The notes: a model not told the origin generated them from the letters alone. A DNA stretch of 64,000 nucleotides from Sphingobacteriaceae bacterium (GCA_017745075.1 JAGIAD010000001.1:186001-250000), one strand, 5' to 3'. Shown: positions 9,921 to 19,382, numbered from the stretch's first letter. Program-made: numbers and translations.

Positions 9921-10068
9921 AGAGGACTTGAAGGGATAGCAGGACTGCACACTCCGAAGCACTACAGCCGCTCATTTTCAAAATAAAATTGACCAGCTAA
10001 GACACCTTAGCTCACCTGAGTCATATATTTAAATTTCAGTCCGTGGCGACACGAACCTGGGCCATTTG

Positions 10069-10104
10069 AAAAAAAAACGGGGCTATCTTTAACCGATGCC
10101 CCGT
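10069..10104 (-). terminator. Terminator downstream of guaB
   Basis: On the minus strand ACGGGGC and GCCCCGT pair around a 14-nt loop and are followed by an uninterrupted run of about nine T. It lies ~65 bp past the guaB stop codon. Confidence 0.82.
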
Positions 10105-10170
10105 TTTCTATTTATCAATAAAGATAAGGAAGGTATTAACCTTTTACCCTCTTGCCTTATGCCTTAAACC

Positions 10171-11640
10171 TTACCTGGTATAATTAGGTGCTTCTTTGGT
10201 GATCGTAATATCATGCGGATGGCTTTCGCGCATACCTGCGGCAGTAATCTGTACAAACTGCGCTTCCTGTAAAGCTGCAATATCTGCTGCTCCGCAGTAA
10301 CCCATACTGGCGCGTAAACCACCAATATATTGGTACATTACTTCGGCCAGGGTTCCTTTAAACGGCACACGTCCTACAATACCTTCCGGAACCAGTTTTT
10401 TAATATCATCTTCCACATCCTGGAAATAACGGTCTTTAGATCCCTGTTCCATAGCCTCGATCGATCCCATCCCGCGGTAAGATTTAAATTTACGTCCTTC
10501 GTAGATAATGGTTTCACCCGGCGATTCTTCCACCCCTGCAAATAACGAACCTGCCATTACGGTACTTGCACCAGATGCAATGGCTTTTGCAATATCGCCG
10601 GTATGTTTAATACCACCATCAGCAATAACTGGTACACCGGTACCTTTTAATGCTTTAGCACATTCGTACACTGCATATAACTGAGGAACCCCAACACCAG
10701 CGATAATCCTTGTGGTACAGATAGAACCCGGACCAATACCTACTTTAACGGCATCAGCACCAGCATCAGCCAAAAATTTCGCAGCAGCGCCGGTAGCGAT
10801 ATTTCCAACAATAACCTGTAGATCAGGATATTTAGCTTTAACTTCTTTTAATTTATCAACTACTCCTTTCGAGTGTCCGTGTGCGGTATCGATGGTAATT
10901 ACGTCGACTCCAGCCGAAACCAAAGCATCAACCCTTAATATGGTATCGGCAGTTACTCCAACCGCAGCACCTACGCGTAAACGGCCGCGCTCATCTTTAC
11001 AGGCAACCGGGTAATTTTTAACTTTAGAAATATCCTTAAAAGTAATTAAACCGCTCAGGTAACCATCTTTGCTTACTACGGGAAGTTTCTCGATTTTATG
11101 GTTCTGAAGAATTTCTTCGGCCTGTACCAACGTTGTACCTTCTGGTGCAATGATGAGGTTTTCTTTCGTCATGACTTCAGAAATCGGTCTTTTCATATCC
11201 TTCTGAAAACGCAGATCCCTGTTTGTAATAATACCAACCAATTTATTGTCGCTGCTCACTACCGGGATACCACCTATTTTATGTTCTTTCATGATTTTGA
11301 AAGCATCAGCCACAACTGCCGTTTCCAATAAGGTAACAGGATCCTGAATCATACCACTTTCTGAACGTTTTACCTTACGTACCTCAGCAGCCTGTCTTTC
11401 AATCGTCATGTTTTTGTGCAACATCCCGATACCACCATTCTGCGCAATGGCAATGGCAAGTTCGGCTTCTGTTACAGTATCCATTGCTGCAGAAATCAAC
11501 GGAACGTTAAGTTTGATTTTTTTGGTTAAAAAAGTGGATGTATTTACTTCACGCGGCAGAATTTCTGAATAGGCAGGTACTAGAAGTACGTCGTCGTAAG
11601 TTAAACCTGTGGCAATAAATTTTGTGGAATCGAGTTGCAT
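10171..11640 (-). CDS. guaB: Inosine-5'-monophosphate dehydrogenase
   Basis: IMPDH oxidises IMP to XMP, the committed step of GTP synthesis. The 489-residue length is standard. Visible features are the N-terminal [16 protein letters not shown], two CBS domains at about residues 95-210, the catalytic-cysteine loop [17 protein letters not shown], the [16 protein letters not shown] phosphate site, and the flap with KRYF-like KDRYFQD. Its start codon is only 20 bp from the prophage attL repeat. The prophage therefore sits in its promoter (see 11,673-11,703). Confidence 0.97.
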   Translation of the reverse strand: MQLDSTKFIATGLTYDDVLLVPAYSEILPREVNTSTFLTKKIKLNVPLISAAMDTVTEAELAIAIAQNGGIGMLHKNMTIERQAAEVRKVKRSESGMIQDPVTLLETAVVADAFKIMKEHKIGGIPVVSSDNKLVGIITNRDLRFQKDMKRPISEVMTKENLIIAPEGTTLVQAEEILQNHKIEKLPVVSKDGYLSGLITFKDISKVKNYPVACKDERGRLRVGAAVGVTADTILRVDALVSAGVDVITIDTAHGHSKGVVDKLKEVKAKYPDLQVIVGNIATGAAAKFLADAGADAVKVGIGPGSICTTRIIAGVGVPQLYAVYECAKALKGTGVPVIADGGIKHTGDIAKAIASGASTVMAGSLFAGVEESPGETIIYEGRKFKSYRGMGSIEAMEQGSKDRYFQDVEDDIKKLVPEGIVGRVPFKGTLAEVMYQYIGGLRASMGYCGAADIAALQEAQFVQITAAGMRESHPHDITITKEAPNYTR

Positions 11641-11659
11641 AGCAAATAAATTAGGATTT

Positions 11660-11677
11660 ATTATTTGCCGGACAAAG
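11660..11677. other. attL core, left end of prophage
   Basis: The 18-bp sequence ATTATTTGCCGGACAAAG is repeated perfectly at 51,217-51,234. Flanking bases diverge at once on the prophage side. The integrase gene starts 145 bp inside. The two copies enclose integrase, structural genes and repressor, as expected for attL/attR of a 39.6-kb prophage. Confidence 0.88.
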
Positions 11678-11703
11678 TTACCATAAATAAAAGAAGTAGC
11701 AAA
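11673..11703 (-). promoter_or_regulatory. guaB promoter, partly supplied by the prophage
   Basis: On the minus strand TTTG (11,700-11,703), a 19-bp spacer and TAACTTTG (11,673-11,680) match the Bacteroidota TTTG-N19-TAnnTTTG consensus exactly. Only the last five bases (CTTTG) lie in the att core. The spacer, the -33 element and TAA of the -7 element lie on the prophage side. Confidence 0.75.
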
Positions 11704-11763
11704 TAGTTTAAATAAAACTAATCAAACCTTACACAAACAAAACAAACTAAAATATTTAGTATT

Positions 11764-11778
11764 ACTAATATTATTAGT
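11764..11778. promoter_or_regulatory. Palindromic site upstream of the integrase
   Basis: ACTAATA-T-TATTAGT is a perfect 7-bp inverted repeat in very AT-rich DNA 44 bp before the int start. A -7-like TAAATTTG follows at 11,795-11,802, but no good -33 element is present. It could be an operator or an accessory recombination site. Confidence 0.4.
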
Positions 11779-11821
11779 TTAAATATTTATTTTTTAAATT
11801 TGCTTACACTATACTTACACC

Positions 11822-12949
11822 ATGAGCGAGCCCAAAATTATTTTTTACAAACACAAGACTTATTCTGATGGAACAAGCCCCATCATAATTCAATATGTTG
11901 AAAGAGGCAAACCTTTTCGAAAAGTTATTTCTAAATGCCTACCAACTGAATGGCTTAAATCTAAAAATCGTGTCAGTTCGAAAAACATTCAATACGTTAG
12001 AATTAATGACGAAATTGAAAAAGCTCTAAAAGAATTTGGAACTCGTAAAAACCATACATTAAGCGACTACTGGGGTTCTTTTATAGAAAACCTTAAAAAG
12101 ACACAGCAAGTTTCATTATACAATGGCCATAATACTCTAAAAGATCAAGTTTTTGAATATTTCCCCAAAGTTGACTTCAGGCATCTAGATAAAGATTTTA
12201 TTATCGGATTTACTGAATTTCTTAAAATTAGAAAGGATAACAAAGAAGGAACTATACGCACAAAAATGCAACAAATGGGGAAGCTCCTAAAAGAAGCGAT
12301 CAAAGACAAGTTATTAAAAGAGCATCCAATGTCAGATTTAACGTTTCCAAAAGGCAAAAACAGAAAAGAAAAGCTCAATGTGGAAGAAATGAAAGCGATA
12401 AAAGAATTGGAGTACAGTCCGAAAATGGATTTAGTCCGCGACTTCTGTATGGCTGCATTTTACCTTCGAGGAATACGTGTTGGCGATCTTCTATGCCTCA
12501 CTGTAGAAGATATTAAGAATGGTCGTGTATCCTACTTCGAGATAAAAACAGGCAAGTTTAGAAACATTGCAATCGTACCCGAACTTAAGATCATATTTGA
12601 TAGACAATGCAAAAGTAAACACGGATATGTTTTTGATTTTATTAATGTTCCTAAAAGGGCGCTTAATAACAAGTTTTTACAAAAACGAGAAATTATGAAG
12701 GCTACAGCGAAAATTAGATACTGGATGCTTAAGATGGTAAAAGTTCTTGAAATCCACAAAAAGGTTTCGCCACATACAATTAGACACTCCTTTTCTAAGC
12801 TAGCCAATATTATTATCAAAAACACTGTGGTAACTAAAGACCTAGTCGGCCACAGTTCTTTAGAAATTCACGAAAATTACATTAGTGATATATCTGATGA
12901 TTTAGAAATGGATGAATATGCAGACAGTGTTATTGAAAAATTAAGATGA
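11822..12949 (+). CDS. Tyrosine recombinase/phage integrase
   Basis: This 375-residue site-specific recombinase should integrate and excise the prophage at the att repeat. An N-terminal arm-binding region and a SAM-like core-binding domain (about residues 80-170) precede the catalytic domain. Expected catalytic residues are visible: R219 in RGIRVGDLL, K242 in EIKTGK, H318/R321 in HTIRHSF, H344 in GHSSLEIH and the nucleophile Y353 in ENYISD. It overlaps the next small gene by 4 bp. Confidence 0.95.
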   Translation: MSEPKIIFYKHKTYSDGTSPIIIQYVERGKPFRKVISKCLPTEWLKSKNRVSSKNIQYVRINDEIEKALKEFGTRKNHTLSDYWGSFIENLKKTQQVSLYNGHNTLKDQVFEYFPKVDFRHLDKDFIIGFTEFLKIRKDNKEGTIRTKMQQMGKLLKEAIKDKLLKEHPMSDLTFPKGKNRKEKLNVEEMKAIKELEYSPKMDLVRDFCMAAFYLRGIRVGDLLCLTVEDIKNGRVSYFEIKTGKFRNIAIVPELKIIFDRQCKSKHGYVFDFINVPKRALNNKFLQKREIMKATAKIRYWMLKMVKVLEIHKKVSPHTIRHSFSKLANIIIKNTVVTKDLVGHSSLEIHENYISDISDDLEMDEYADSVIEKLR

Positions 12950-13140
12950 AAACGTTATATAACATCGTGCTTGACACTGCCAACGGTGTTTATTCGATAA
13001 TTTCGTTATATGATTATCTTAACGGTGGCTACCTCATTGGCCTAGAGAAAAGAAACCCATTTTTAAAGTCAGTGGACAGTCTTTTATCCGAAGAAGAAGC
13101 AAATAAAAAAATAAAGCTTCTAAATCAATCCGATATATAA
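12946..13140 (+). CDS. Small hypothetical phage protein
   Basis: A 64-residue protein whose ATG overlaps the integrase stop (ATGA), which suggests translational coupling. No family is recognised. The composition is ordinary, with a charged C-terminus (LSEEEANKKIKLL). The close coupling to int might suggest a role linked to recombination, but I have no motif to support one. Confidence 0.55.
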   Translation: MKTLYNIVLDTANGVYSIISLYDYLNGGYLIGLEKRNPFLKSVDSLLSEEEANKKIKLLNQSDI

Positions 13141-13184
13141 AAATATTACTTTTTTTAGTACATTTGTATTGAAATAGGTAATTT

Positions 13185-13622
13185 ATGGTATCAGTATTAA
13201 ATCTTACCGCTAAGGTAATCCAAAAGTACAAAAAGGAAAGTGTATCGAAGCTGATTAAATTAGCCGAGAAGCATTTTAATGCCTACATCCGCTTACGTGA
13301 TGACCGGGGCGGCTATTTCGTTTGTATTTCCTGTAATTCCACTAAAGCGATTACCACCGCGTATCATGCCGGACACTACCTATCCGCTGGCCACCATTCT
13401 TATCATAGGTTTAACGAACTTAACGTACATGGGCAATGCCTTCGGTGCAACTGCCACTTACATGGCAATTTAATTCCGTATCGAACAAATCTGGTTAAAA
13501 AGATTGGAGAACAGGCGGTACTAGAATTAGAATCAACAAAAAACCTTTCAATTAAATGGGATCGCTTAGACCTTATAGCAATCATCGAAACCTATAAATC
13601 AAAACTTAAACAAGCAGCGTAA
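13185..13622 (+). CDS. NinG/Rap-like recombination nuclease
   Basis: This 145-residue protein resembles phage lambda NinG (Rap), a Holliday-junction/D-loop endonuclease acting in phage recombination. The family pattern is clear: a zinc-like CISC pair, AGHYLSAGHHSYHRFNELN, then QCLRCNCHLHGNLIPYR (second CxxC and GN..YR). The gene sits between the integrase and the packaging genes, and its stop overlaps the start of the next small ORF. Confidence 0.88.
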   Translation: MVSVLNLTAKVIQKYKKESVSKLIKLAEKHFNAYIRLRDDRGGYFVCISCNSTKAITTAYHAGHYLSAGHHSYHRFNELNVHGQCLRCNCHLHGNLIPYRTNLVKKIGEQAVLELESTKNLSIKWDRLDLIAIIETYKSKLKQAA

Positions 13623-13783
13623 TGAGAATTTACATCTATTTATTATTCATTTATTTATGCGATTACATGGAGCCGAATAAGCCAGAGAACCTTTGGATTA
13701 TGATTGGAATGTTTGCATTAAGTGAGTTAGTCATTTTAAACGGAACACTTGCGGATTTAAAGCGCAAAAACAAAAACCAATGA
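13622..13783 (+). CDS. Small membrane protein (53 aa)
   Basis: The ATG overlaps the ninG stop (TAATG). It encodes MRIYIYLLFIYLCDYMEPNK, a short loop, a second hydrophobic stretch (WIMIGMFALSELVIL) and a basic tail (KRKNKNQ). That pattern is a two-helix membrane peptide of unknown role. Tight coupling on both sides favours a real gene. Confidence 0.55.
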   Translation: MRIYIYLLFIYLCDYMEPNKPENLWIMIGMFALSELVILNGTLADLKRKNKNQ

Positions 13784-13872
13784 TCCAATCTAAATCCCAT
13801 ACAGCAAACATTAAGCTTATCCTTTACTGGATACTTATTGGTTTGGCAGCATGGTTAACTAAAACAATATGA
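13780..13872 (+). CDS. Very small membrane peptide (30 aa), paralogue of 21,637-21,723
   Basis: ATGA overlaps join it to the genes on both sides (13,780-13,783 and 13,869-13,872). It encodes MIQSKSHTANIKLILYWILI followed by GLAAWLTKTI, a single hydrophobic helix. The unrelated-looking cassette at 21.6 kb encodes a peptide of the same pattern (MIQS...WWVLLALTAYLTK), which argues for a conserved peptide rather than a chance ORF. Confidence 0.5.
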   Translation: MIQSKSHTANIKLILYWILIGLAAWLTKTI

Positions 13873-14189
13873 AAGCAACAGAGTTAAGAATAGGTAATTT
13901 ACTTCGGGATAAATTAACCGGAGCAATTCTAAGGGTAGATGAGCTTAACAGTGAAGGTAAAATTGTAACCTATGTAATTGACAGATCCAAATACCCATTA
14001 CCTAAAGGTTGGCAGCTTGATTACATTCCATTAACAGAAGATGTGTTTAATAAATGCGTACATGGACAAGACAGCTATGAAACTTTCAAAAGAAAGCAAT
14101 CTTCTTTAGGTGATTGTCTTATTTACTTGCACCAACTACAAAATCTTGTTTTCTTCACGACAGGTAAAGAATTAGAAATAAATCTATAA
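13869..14189 (+). CDS. Hypothetical phage protein (RIGNL type)
   Basis: This 106-residue protein starts MKATELRIGNLL and contains IPLTEDVF and LIYLHQLQNLVFFTTGKEL. The combination of N-terminal ELRIGNL and C-terminal YLHQLQNL is one I recall from many uncharacterised Bacteroidota phage proteins. The biochemical role is unknown. It is coupled by ATGA to the peptide before it and by overlap to the gene after it. Confidence 0.7.
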   Translation: MKATELRIGNLLRDKLTGAILRVDELNSEGKIVTYVIDRSKYPLPKGWQLDYIPLTEDVFNKCVHGQDSYETFKRKQSSLGDCLIYLHQLQNLVFFTTGKELEINL

Positions 14190-14413
14190 TGAAATACTGG
14201 ACCACTCAAATAAAAGCCATTAACCCAAACACTAATCAGTTAGTGGAATGGATGGGGCCTTATATCCAGGCTGATTCATTAGAAGCTGCAGAAAGTTACT
14301 GCAAAGAAAACGGATTAGGTTATTGTAAGGTAATTGGCGAGTTTGACAGTGAAGTGCCTTATGATGTTTTAGACGGATTAAAAAACTTCGCTGAAAAAAT
14401 AAAACATAAGTAG
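14189..14413 (+). CDS. Hypothetical phage protein
   Basis: A 74-residue soluble acidic protein beginning MKYWTTQIKAINPNTNQLVE. Its start overlaps the previous stop by one base, and it ends 1 bp before the terminase small subunit. No domain is recognised. Confidence 0.6.
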   Translation: MKYWTTQIKAINPNTNQLVEWMGPYIQADSLEAAESYCKENGLGYCKVIGEFDSEVPYDVLDGLKNFAEKIKHK

Positions 14414-14414
14414 A

Positions 14415-14915
14415 ATGGAAAAGGCAAAGGTGAAAAAGGCGGGGCCAAAAAAAACTACTACAAAGAAAACAAAACCAGTACCAGTTAAACCAAAAGATTA
14501 TACTGAGGACTTTGAGTATATCTGTATGGAAATTGAAAAAGGGGTTGCAACCAGAACAGCGGTTCGCGCCTTTATGTCGTCTCAAACTTTTTATAGGTTG
14601 ATTAACGATAACCAGGATCTATCAAAACGATACGCGCGCGCGTGCGAGGCTCGTGCTGATGTGATTTTTGAGGACATACTCGAAATAGCTGACAACCGAG
14701 GCGGTGATACCTTCATTAATAGCGATGGTGTCGAAATGGTTGATCATGCAGTAATTCAAAGAGATCGACTTCGTGTCGATGCCCGTAAATGGATGGCTGG
14801 GAAAATGAATCCGAAAAAATATGGAGATAAGATAGACCTAACTTCGGATGGGGAGAAAATAAATACGGTTACGTTCTTTGAATTGCCAAAAAATGGTAGA
14901 GACGAGGGAAAATAG
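14415..14915 (+). CDS. Terminase small subunit
   Basis: 166 residues. The protein should recognise phage DNA (cos or pac) and load the large subunit for packaging. After a Lys-rich N-terminal tail, a helix-turn-helix-like segment (GVATRTAVRAFMSSQTFYRL) is followed by RYARACEARADVIFEDILEIAD and by a VIQRDRLRVDARKWMAGKM segment, which is typical of the Sf6-type small terminase family. It overlaps the large subunit gene by 38 bp. Confidence 0.85.
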   Translation: MEKAKVKKAGPKKTTTKKTKPVPVKPKDYTEDFEYICMEIEKGVATRTAVRAFMSSQTFYRLINDNQDLSKRYARACEARADVIFEDILEIADNRGGDTFINSDGVEMVDHAVIQRDRLRVDARKWMAGKMNPKKYGDKIDLTSDGEKINTVTFFELPKNGRDEGK

Positions 14916-16362
14916 AATAAGGCCGCAGGCTGGCTTTCAAATGCAATTCCTTTCCTCTCCAGCTGATATTGTTATCGGTGGGGCGGCGGCAGGAGTTGGC
15001 AAAACCTACGCCCTTTTGTTGGAAATACTCAGGCATAAAGATGTTAAAGATTTTGGAGCCGTTTGTTTTCGCCGCACAAGCCCACAGATTAAGGCAGAAG
15101 GAGCACTGTGGGATACCTCATCACAAATTTTTCCATTGGTAGGCGGTGTGCCGCGTGAAAGCACTTTAGAATGGCAGATCGATAAGGCTAAGGTTAAATT
15201 TTCCCATTTAGAATACGAAAAAAACATCTACGACTGGCAGGGTTCTCAGATACCGCTTATTCTTTATGATGAGCTTACCCACTTTACAAAAAAAATGTTT
15301 TTCTACCTACTTACCCGTAATCGATCGGTATGCGGTATAAGGCCGTATGTTAGAGCTACGTGTAACCCTGATCCAGAAAGCTGGTTAGCTGAATTTATAT
15401 CATGGTGGATTGATCAGGATTCCGGTTTCCCAATTCCAGAGCGAGAAGGAAAATTGAGATACCTGGTTGTTGATGGGGATAGCTATATATGGGGCGATTC
15501 CGCAGACGAAGTGATAGAAAAAGCTTGGTACATGTTGGAGGAAGTTGTAACCAGATCCGGCATAGATCCACGAGAATTTGTAAAATCAGTTACTTTCATT
15601 TCTGGCAGCATATACGATAATAAAGAGTTACTGAAAGTAAATCCAGCATATTTGGGGAACCTTTTAGCTCAGGATGCTGAAACCCAAGCAGCTCTTTTAA
15701 AAGGAAACTGGAAGGTGGTTATTTCTGATAAGGATATCTACAATTACAGTGATTTCGCTGGGATGTTTGTCAATAAGTACGAGGTTAACACCAATGGACG
15801 CTACATAACCGCCGATATCGCCATGAAAGGAAGTAACAAGTTTATTGCTGGAGTATGGTACGGGGATTCTCTGGAGGATTTACTAATAATGGATAAAAGT
15901 AAGGGCAATGAAGTGATTAACGGGATAATCAATCTCGCAAAAACACATAAAGTGCCCAACAATCATATTGCTTTCGATAATGACGGTGTAGGTCAATTCG
16001 TAGATGGGTTTATCGAGGGAGCAGTTGAGTTTAATAACGGTGCCAAAGCTGAATTAGAAGAAAATTATGCCAACCAAAAAACACAATGTTACTACCGATC
16101 TGGTGATTCAGTATCCAGAGGCGAAAAAAAGGTAAGCGAGCGAGTTGCGAACATGATGTATGATGATACCATGACCGTACGGCAACGGTTCATGTTTGAA
16201 AGAAAAGCGATTAAAAGAGATAAAGCAGATTACGACGGTAAGCTTAAAATAATAGGAAAAGACCAAATGAAATCAATGCTCAATGGTGAAAGTCCGGATT
16301 TAATGGATATGTTCATGATGAGAGAGAAGTTCAAGCTGGTTAAAGAATTTAAATTTTGGTAA
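14878..16362 (+). CDS. Terminase large subunit
   Basis: 494 residues. This is the packaging motor ATPase and nuclease. Visible features are Walker A GGAAAGVGKTYALLLEI near residue 35, Walker B IPLILYDELTHF near residue 125, and an RNase H-like nuclease with YITADIAMKGSNKF and HIAFDNDGVGQF supplying acidic residues. The start is uncertain. The next in-frame ATG (14,893) also precedes the conserved RPQAGFQMQFLSSPAD segment. Confidence 0.95.
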   Translation: MNCQKMVETRENRIRPQAGFQMQFLSSPADIVIGGAAAGVGKTYALLLEILRHKDVKDFGAVCFRRTSPQIKAEGALWDTSSQIFPLVGGVPRESTLEWQIDKAKVKFSHLEYEKNIYDWQGSQIPLILYDELTHFTKKMFFYLLTRNRSVCGIRPYVRATCNPDPESWLAEFISWWIDQDSGFPIPEREGKLRYLVVDGDSYIWGDSADEVIEKAWYMLEEVVTRSGIDPREFVKSVTFISGSIYDNKELLKVNPAYLGNLLAQDAETQAALLKGNWKVVISDKDIYNYSDFAGMFVNKYEVNTNGRYITADIAMKGSNKFIAGVWYGDSLEDLLIMDKSKGNEVINGIINLAKTHKVPNNHIAFDNDGVGQFVDGFIEGAVEFNNGAKAELEENYANQKTQCYYRSGDSVSRGEKKVSERVANMMYDDTMTVRQRFMFERKAIKRDKADYDGKLKIIGKDQMKSMLNGESPDLMDMFMMREKFKLVKEFKFW

Positions 16363-16363
16363 G

Positions 16364-17761
16364 ATGAATTTAGTGAGAGGGATTAAGAGTGCATTTAGTG
16401 CATTCTACAGGGGGATAACCAATAATGCAATGACCAGAGCTGTAAACAGCTGGGTTGTAAACGGCACGATATACGGTCAGTTTACCTGCATGGAGGAATA
16501 CATTACTGATGCATATCAAAAGAATGCGGATGTATACAGTATAGTATCCTTTATAGCTTCGAAAGTGGCATTAGCTCCGTTTAATCTGTACGAGGTTAAA
16601 AACGAAAAGGAATTTCGAAAATACAAGGCTTTAACAACGAACCCTACACAGGAAAGTTTAAGCAAGGCTAAAACGCTTCAAATTAAAGCGCTAGAAGAGA
16701 TTGGAGGGGATCACCCATTACTAACAATACTCAATACCTCCCCTAACGAGAACATGGATGGTTCGGAGTTTAAATATGCCTGTGCTGTTTATCGCCTTTT
16801 AACCGGAAACACCTACATTTATGGATTCGGACCAGAGACAGAAGATCCTGTGAAGAAATTTATCGAGCTTCACATCTTACCATCGCAACACACCAGCCCG
16901 GTAAGTGGCGGCGAATACCAGCCAGTTCGAGGTTATAAACTTTCATATCGTCCTGGAGAAGAAATACCAAAAGCTAATGTTGCGCATTACCGATACTTTA
17001 ATCCTGATTTCGATAATGGGGCTAATCCACATATTATTGGGCAGTCACCCGTACAAGCTGCATCAAATGCGTTGCTTGCGTCTAATAGCGGATACGAAGC
17101 TGAGGCACGGGCATTTCAAAACGGCGGTATGGTTGGTGTTCTTTACGAAGATGGAAACACTTCAATGACAGATACACAAAGAATCGAAATGCAAAAGCAC
17201 ATCGACCAGAAAATGGCCGGCTCATCAAACTTTAAACAGATAATTGCAGCATCATCTAAACTCGGATGGATACAGATCGGAACCTCTCCTATTGATTTGG
17301 GTATTCTTGAAGGAAGACAGGGTAATTTAAGGACGTTCTGTAATATCTTTCATGTTAACTCTGCAATATTTAATGATCCGGAGAACAAGACCTACAATAA
17401 CATGGTTGAGGCCAGAAAAGCGGCTATAACAGACGCCGTTTTGCCTGAGCTAACTGCTTTACGTGATGCGCTTAACAAATGGCTTGTGCCTGGCTGGTCT
17501 AAAGCCGACAATAAAAGATATTTCCTTGATTTCGATACCAGTGTATACGCGGAATTACAGGACGATATGAAGGCCCTGGCCGAATGGCTAGAAAAAGCAT
17601 GGTGGATTGATCCAAATGAGAAACGCGCGCAAATGAATTATGATGCTAAAGGGCCCGCGTTTGATGAATGTTTTATTCCGGCGGGCATCATGCCAATATC
17701 CCAAACGGTTGCACCGGATTTTGAAAAATCATTTGATAAGGTTGGAGATGTAGACTTTTAA
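16364..17761 (+). CDS. Phage portal protein (HK97 type)
   Basis: 465 residues. It forms the dodecameric DNA channel at the capsid vertex. The early segment VYSIVSFIASKVALAPFNLY, the HYRYFNPDFDNGANPHIIGQSP region, and RTFCNIFHVNSAIFNDPENKTYNNMVEA are typical of HK97/SPP1-like portals. The position directly after the terminase and before the MuF-like gene fits. The stop overlaps the next start by one base. Confidence 0.93.
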   Translation: MNLVRGIKSAFSAFYRGITNNAMTRAVNSWVVNGTIYGQFTCMEEYITDAYQKNADVYSIVSFIASKVALAPFNLYEVKNEKEFRKYKALTTNPTQESLSKAKTLQIKALEEIGGDHPLLTILNTSPNENMDGSEFKYACAVYRLLTGNTYIYGFGPETEDPVKKFIELHILPSQHTSPVSGGEYQPVRGYKLSYRPGEEIPKANVAHYRYFNPDFDNGANPHIIGQSPVQAASNALLASNSGYEAEARAFQNGGMVGVLYEDGNTSMTDTQRIEMQKHIDQKMAGSSNFKQIIAASSKLGWIQIGTSPIDLGILEGRQGNLRTFCNIFHVNSAIFNDPENKTYNNMVEARKAAITDAVLPELTALRDALNKWLVPGWSKADNKRYFLDFDTSVYAELQDDMKALAEWLEKAWWIDPNEKRAQMNYDAKGPAFDECFIPAGIMPISQTVAPDFEKSFDKVGDVDF

Positions 17762-19149
17762 TGAACAGGCAGCTTGATAAAATAGCAAGAAGGCAGGAAA
17801 ATAAAGGAGCCAGAGTATTTTTTACGGCCTTAAAAAGCCAAATTATTAAAGCAGCTTCTTTTATTTCTAATGGAGGTAGTATTGATAGATTAACTATTGA
17901 TGCTACTCCAATAAGATCTGCTATAATCAACTTTAATTATAACGTTCAGACCGAAAGCGCTAAATGGCAATACGCAGATTTACGCAAGAATAATCCCATT
18001 AAGGCTAGCATCGGCACAGGAGTTTCAACAGAACTTATCAGGCTTATTCAGGTATGGATCTTAAATAATACTGGTGATCGCATAACTAAAATAAACGATA
18101 CTACATTAGACCGAATAAGGTCAATTCATGCTGCTGCATTTGAGCAGGGATTGGGTCCTCGTGAAATCGGGGCGTTAATTAGAAGGGAATCGACGGCACC
18201 ATTTACTGTGCATAGATCTACAATGATCGCTAGAACTGAATCAACCCGAAATGCAAGCCAGGGCCATAAGTTTGGTGCCGAAGCGTGGGAAAAAGAAACT
18301 GGACAAAAGAAGTGGAAGCAATGGAGCGCAACAAATGACAGCCGAACACGTGATGCACACAGGGCTATGTTGACGCTGCAAGTTGTTCGTGGTGATCAAA
18401 AGTTTACAGTAGGTGGCGCACAAATGGAGTATCCAGGTGATCCTGCCGGAGGCGCAAGAAACTGTGTTAACTGTAGGTGTAGGGTTTATTACATAAGCGA
18501 GCGTATTGCAAAAAGATTGTTAGGTGAAGTTAAACCTGCTCCAGCAGATCCTAGAATTCCAATTAACCTCGATGAGTACGAAAAGCGAACCCGTGTAAAA
18601 GTTGATAGAACTATTTTTCAAAACCTTAACGAGATCATACCGATGACTAATACAGCCAAAGGATCGCATTATGATCCGAATACTAAAGTTGTTAACTTGC
18701 AAATTGGAGATCGGGCTAAAAAGAGTAGGTGGCAAGCTGAAAAAGTTGTTTACCATGAGTATGGGCACGCTATAGATTGGCAAAAAGGTATGCGTATGGA
18801 TGGCGAGGTAACCGCTTTGATGAACGAATTTAGAGCAATTCTATCAAAAAATAAAAATGCCGGGTATAAAGAGCTGCATGATAAATTTTATGACGATATT
18901 AAAATAGGTTATAAAACTAATAATCACGATGAAATAGAGAAGATAACTTCATTTGCGGATACTTTAATGTCATTAAACCCCAACTTCGGGGCTGGGCATA
19001 CTAAAGCTTATTTTAACATTGAGTACACAAAAGAAGCGGAATTTATAGCGCATGCTTTTGAAAATAAGTTTTTAGGTAACTCTTACTTTGAAAAAATTGC
19101 GCCAGAGCTTTATAAAGCAATGATTGTATATATAGAGAAATACCTCTAA
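17761..19149 (+). CDS. MuF (SPP1 gp7-like) head protein fused to a zinc metallopeptidase-like domain
   Basis: 462 residues. Residues ~130-260 carry the phage Mu F / SPP1 gp7 minor head domain: MIARTESTRNASQGH, then KQWSATNDSRTRDAHRAM, then PAGGARNCVNCRCRVYY. After a linker, the C-terminal ~190 residues hold H332-E-Y-G-H336 (HExxH) in VVYHEYGHAID and a downstream KEAEFIAHAFENKF that could give the third ligand. Known MuF proteins often carry C-terminal toxin or enzyme domains that are packaged in the capsid. Here a protease toxin or a host-targeting effector is plausible but unproven. Confidence 0.85.
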   Translation: MNRQLDKIARRQENKGARVFFTALKSQIIKAASFISNGGSIDRLTIDATPIRSAIINFNYNVQTESAKWQYADLRKNNPIKASIGTGVSTELIRLIQVWILNNTGDRITKINDTTLDRIRSIHAAAFEQGLGPREIGALIRRESTAPFTVHRSTMIARTESTRNASQGHKFGAEAWEKETGQKKWKQWSATNDSRTRDAHRAMLTLQVVRGDQKFTVGGAQMEYPGDPAGGARNCVNCRCRVYYISERIAKRLLGEVKPAPADPRIPINLDEYEKRTRVKVDRTIFQNLNEIIPMTNTAKGSHYDPNTKVVNLQIGDRAKKSRWQAEKVVYHEYGHAIDWQKGMRMDGEVTALMNEFRAILSKNKNAGYKELHDKFYDDIKIGYKTNNHDEIEKITSFADTLMSLNPNFGAGHTKAYFNIEYTKEAEFIAHAFENKFLGNSYFEKIAPELYKAMIVYIEKYL

Positions 19150-19361
19150 ACCAATTTCATGCCAGTAGGATCGCCTTCTACTTCTAGATCCTCAATAAGT
19201 TCTATTTTTCTGCCTTCTCTTTCGGCTTGTTCAAGCATCGTATATACTTTGTCGCCAAATAGCGCTAATGATGTTTGAAGTGTCTGGGCATACTGATCTT
19301 TTTCGTTACCGCTATGGTCACGTAATGAGGCGTATTTTTCAAATAATTGTCTCCCTGTCAT
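19146..19361 (-). CDS. Small hypothetical protein
   Basis: 71 residues, starting MTGRQLFEKYASLRDHSGNE, acidic and soluble, with no known domain. Its stop overlaps the end of the convergent MuF gene by 4 bp. It is the most downstream member of the leftward small-gene cassette that interrupts the head genes. Confidence 0.6.
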   Translation of the reverse strand: MTGRQLFEKYASLRDHSGNEKDQYAQTLQTSLALFGDKVYTMLEQAEREGRKIELIEDLEVEGDPTGMKLV

Positions 19362-19382
19362 TTTTATATTTTTTGAATTATA

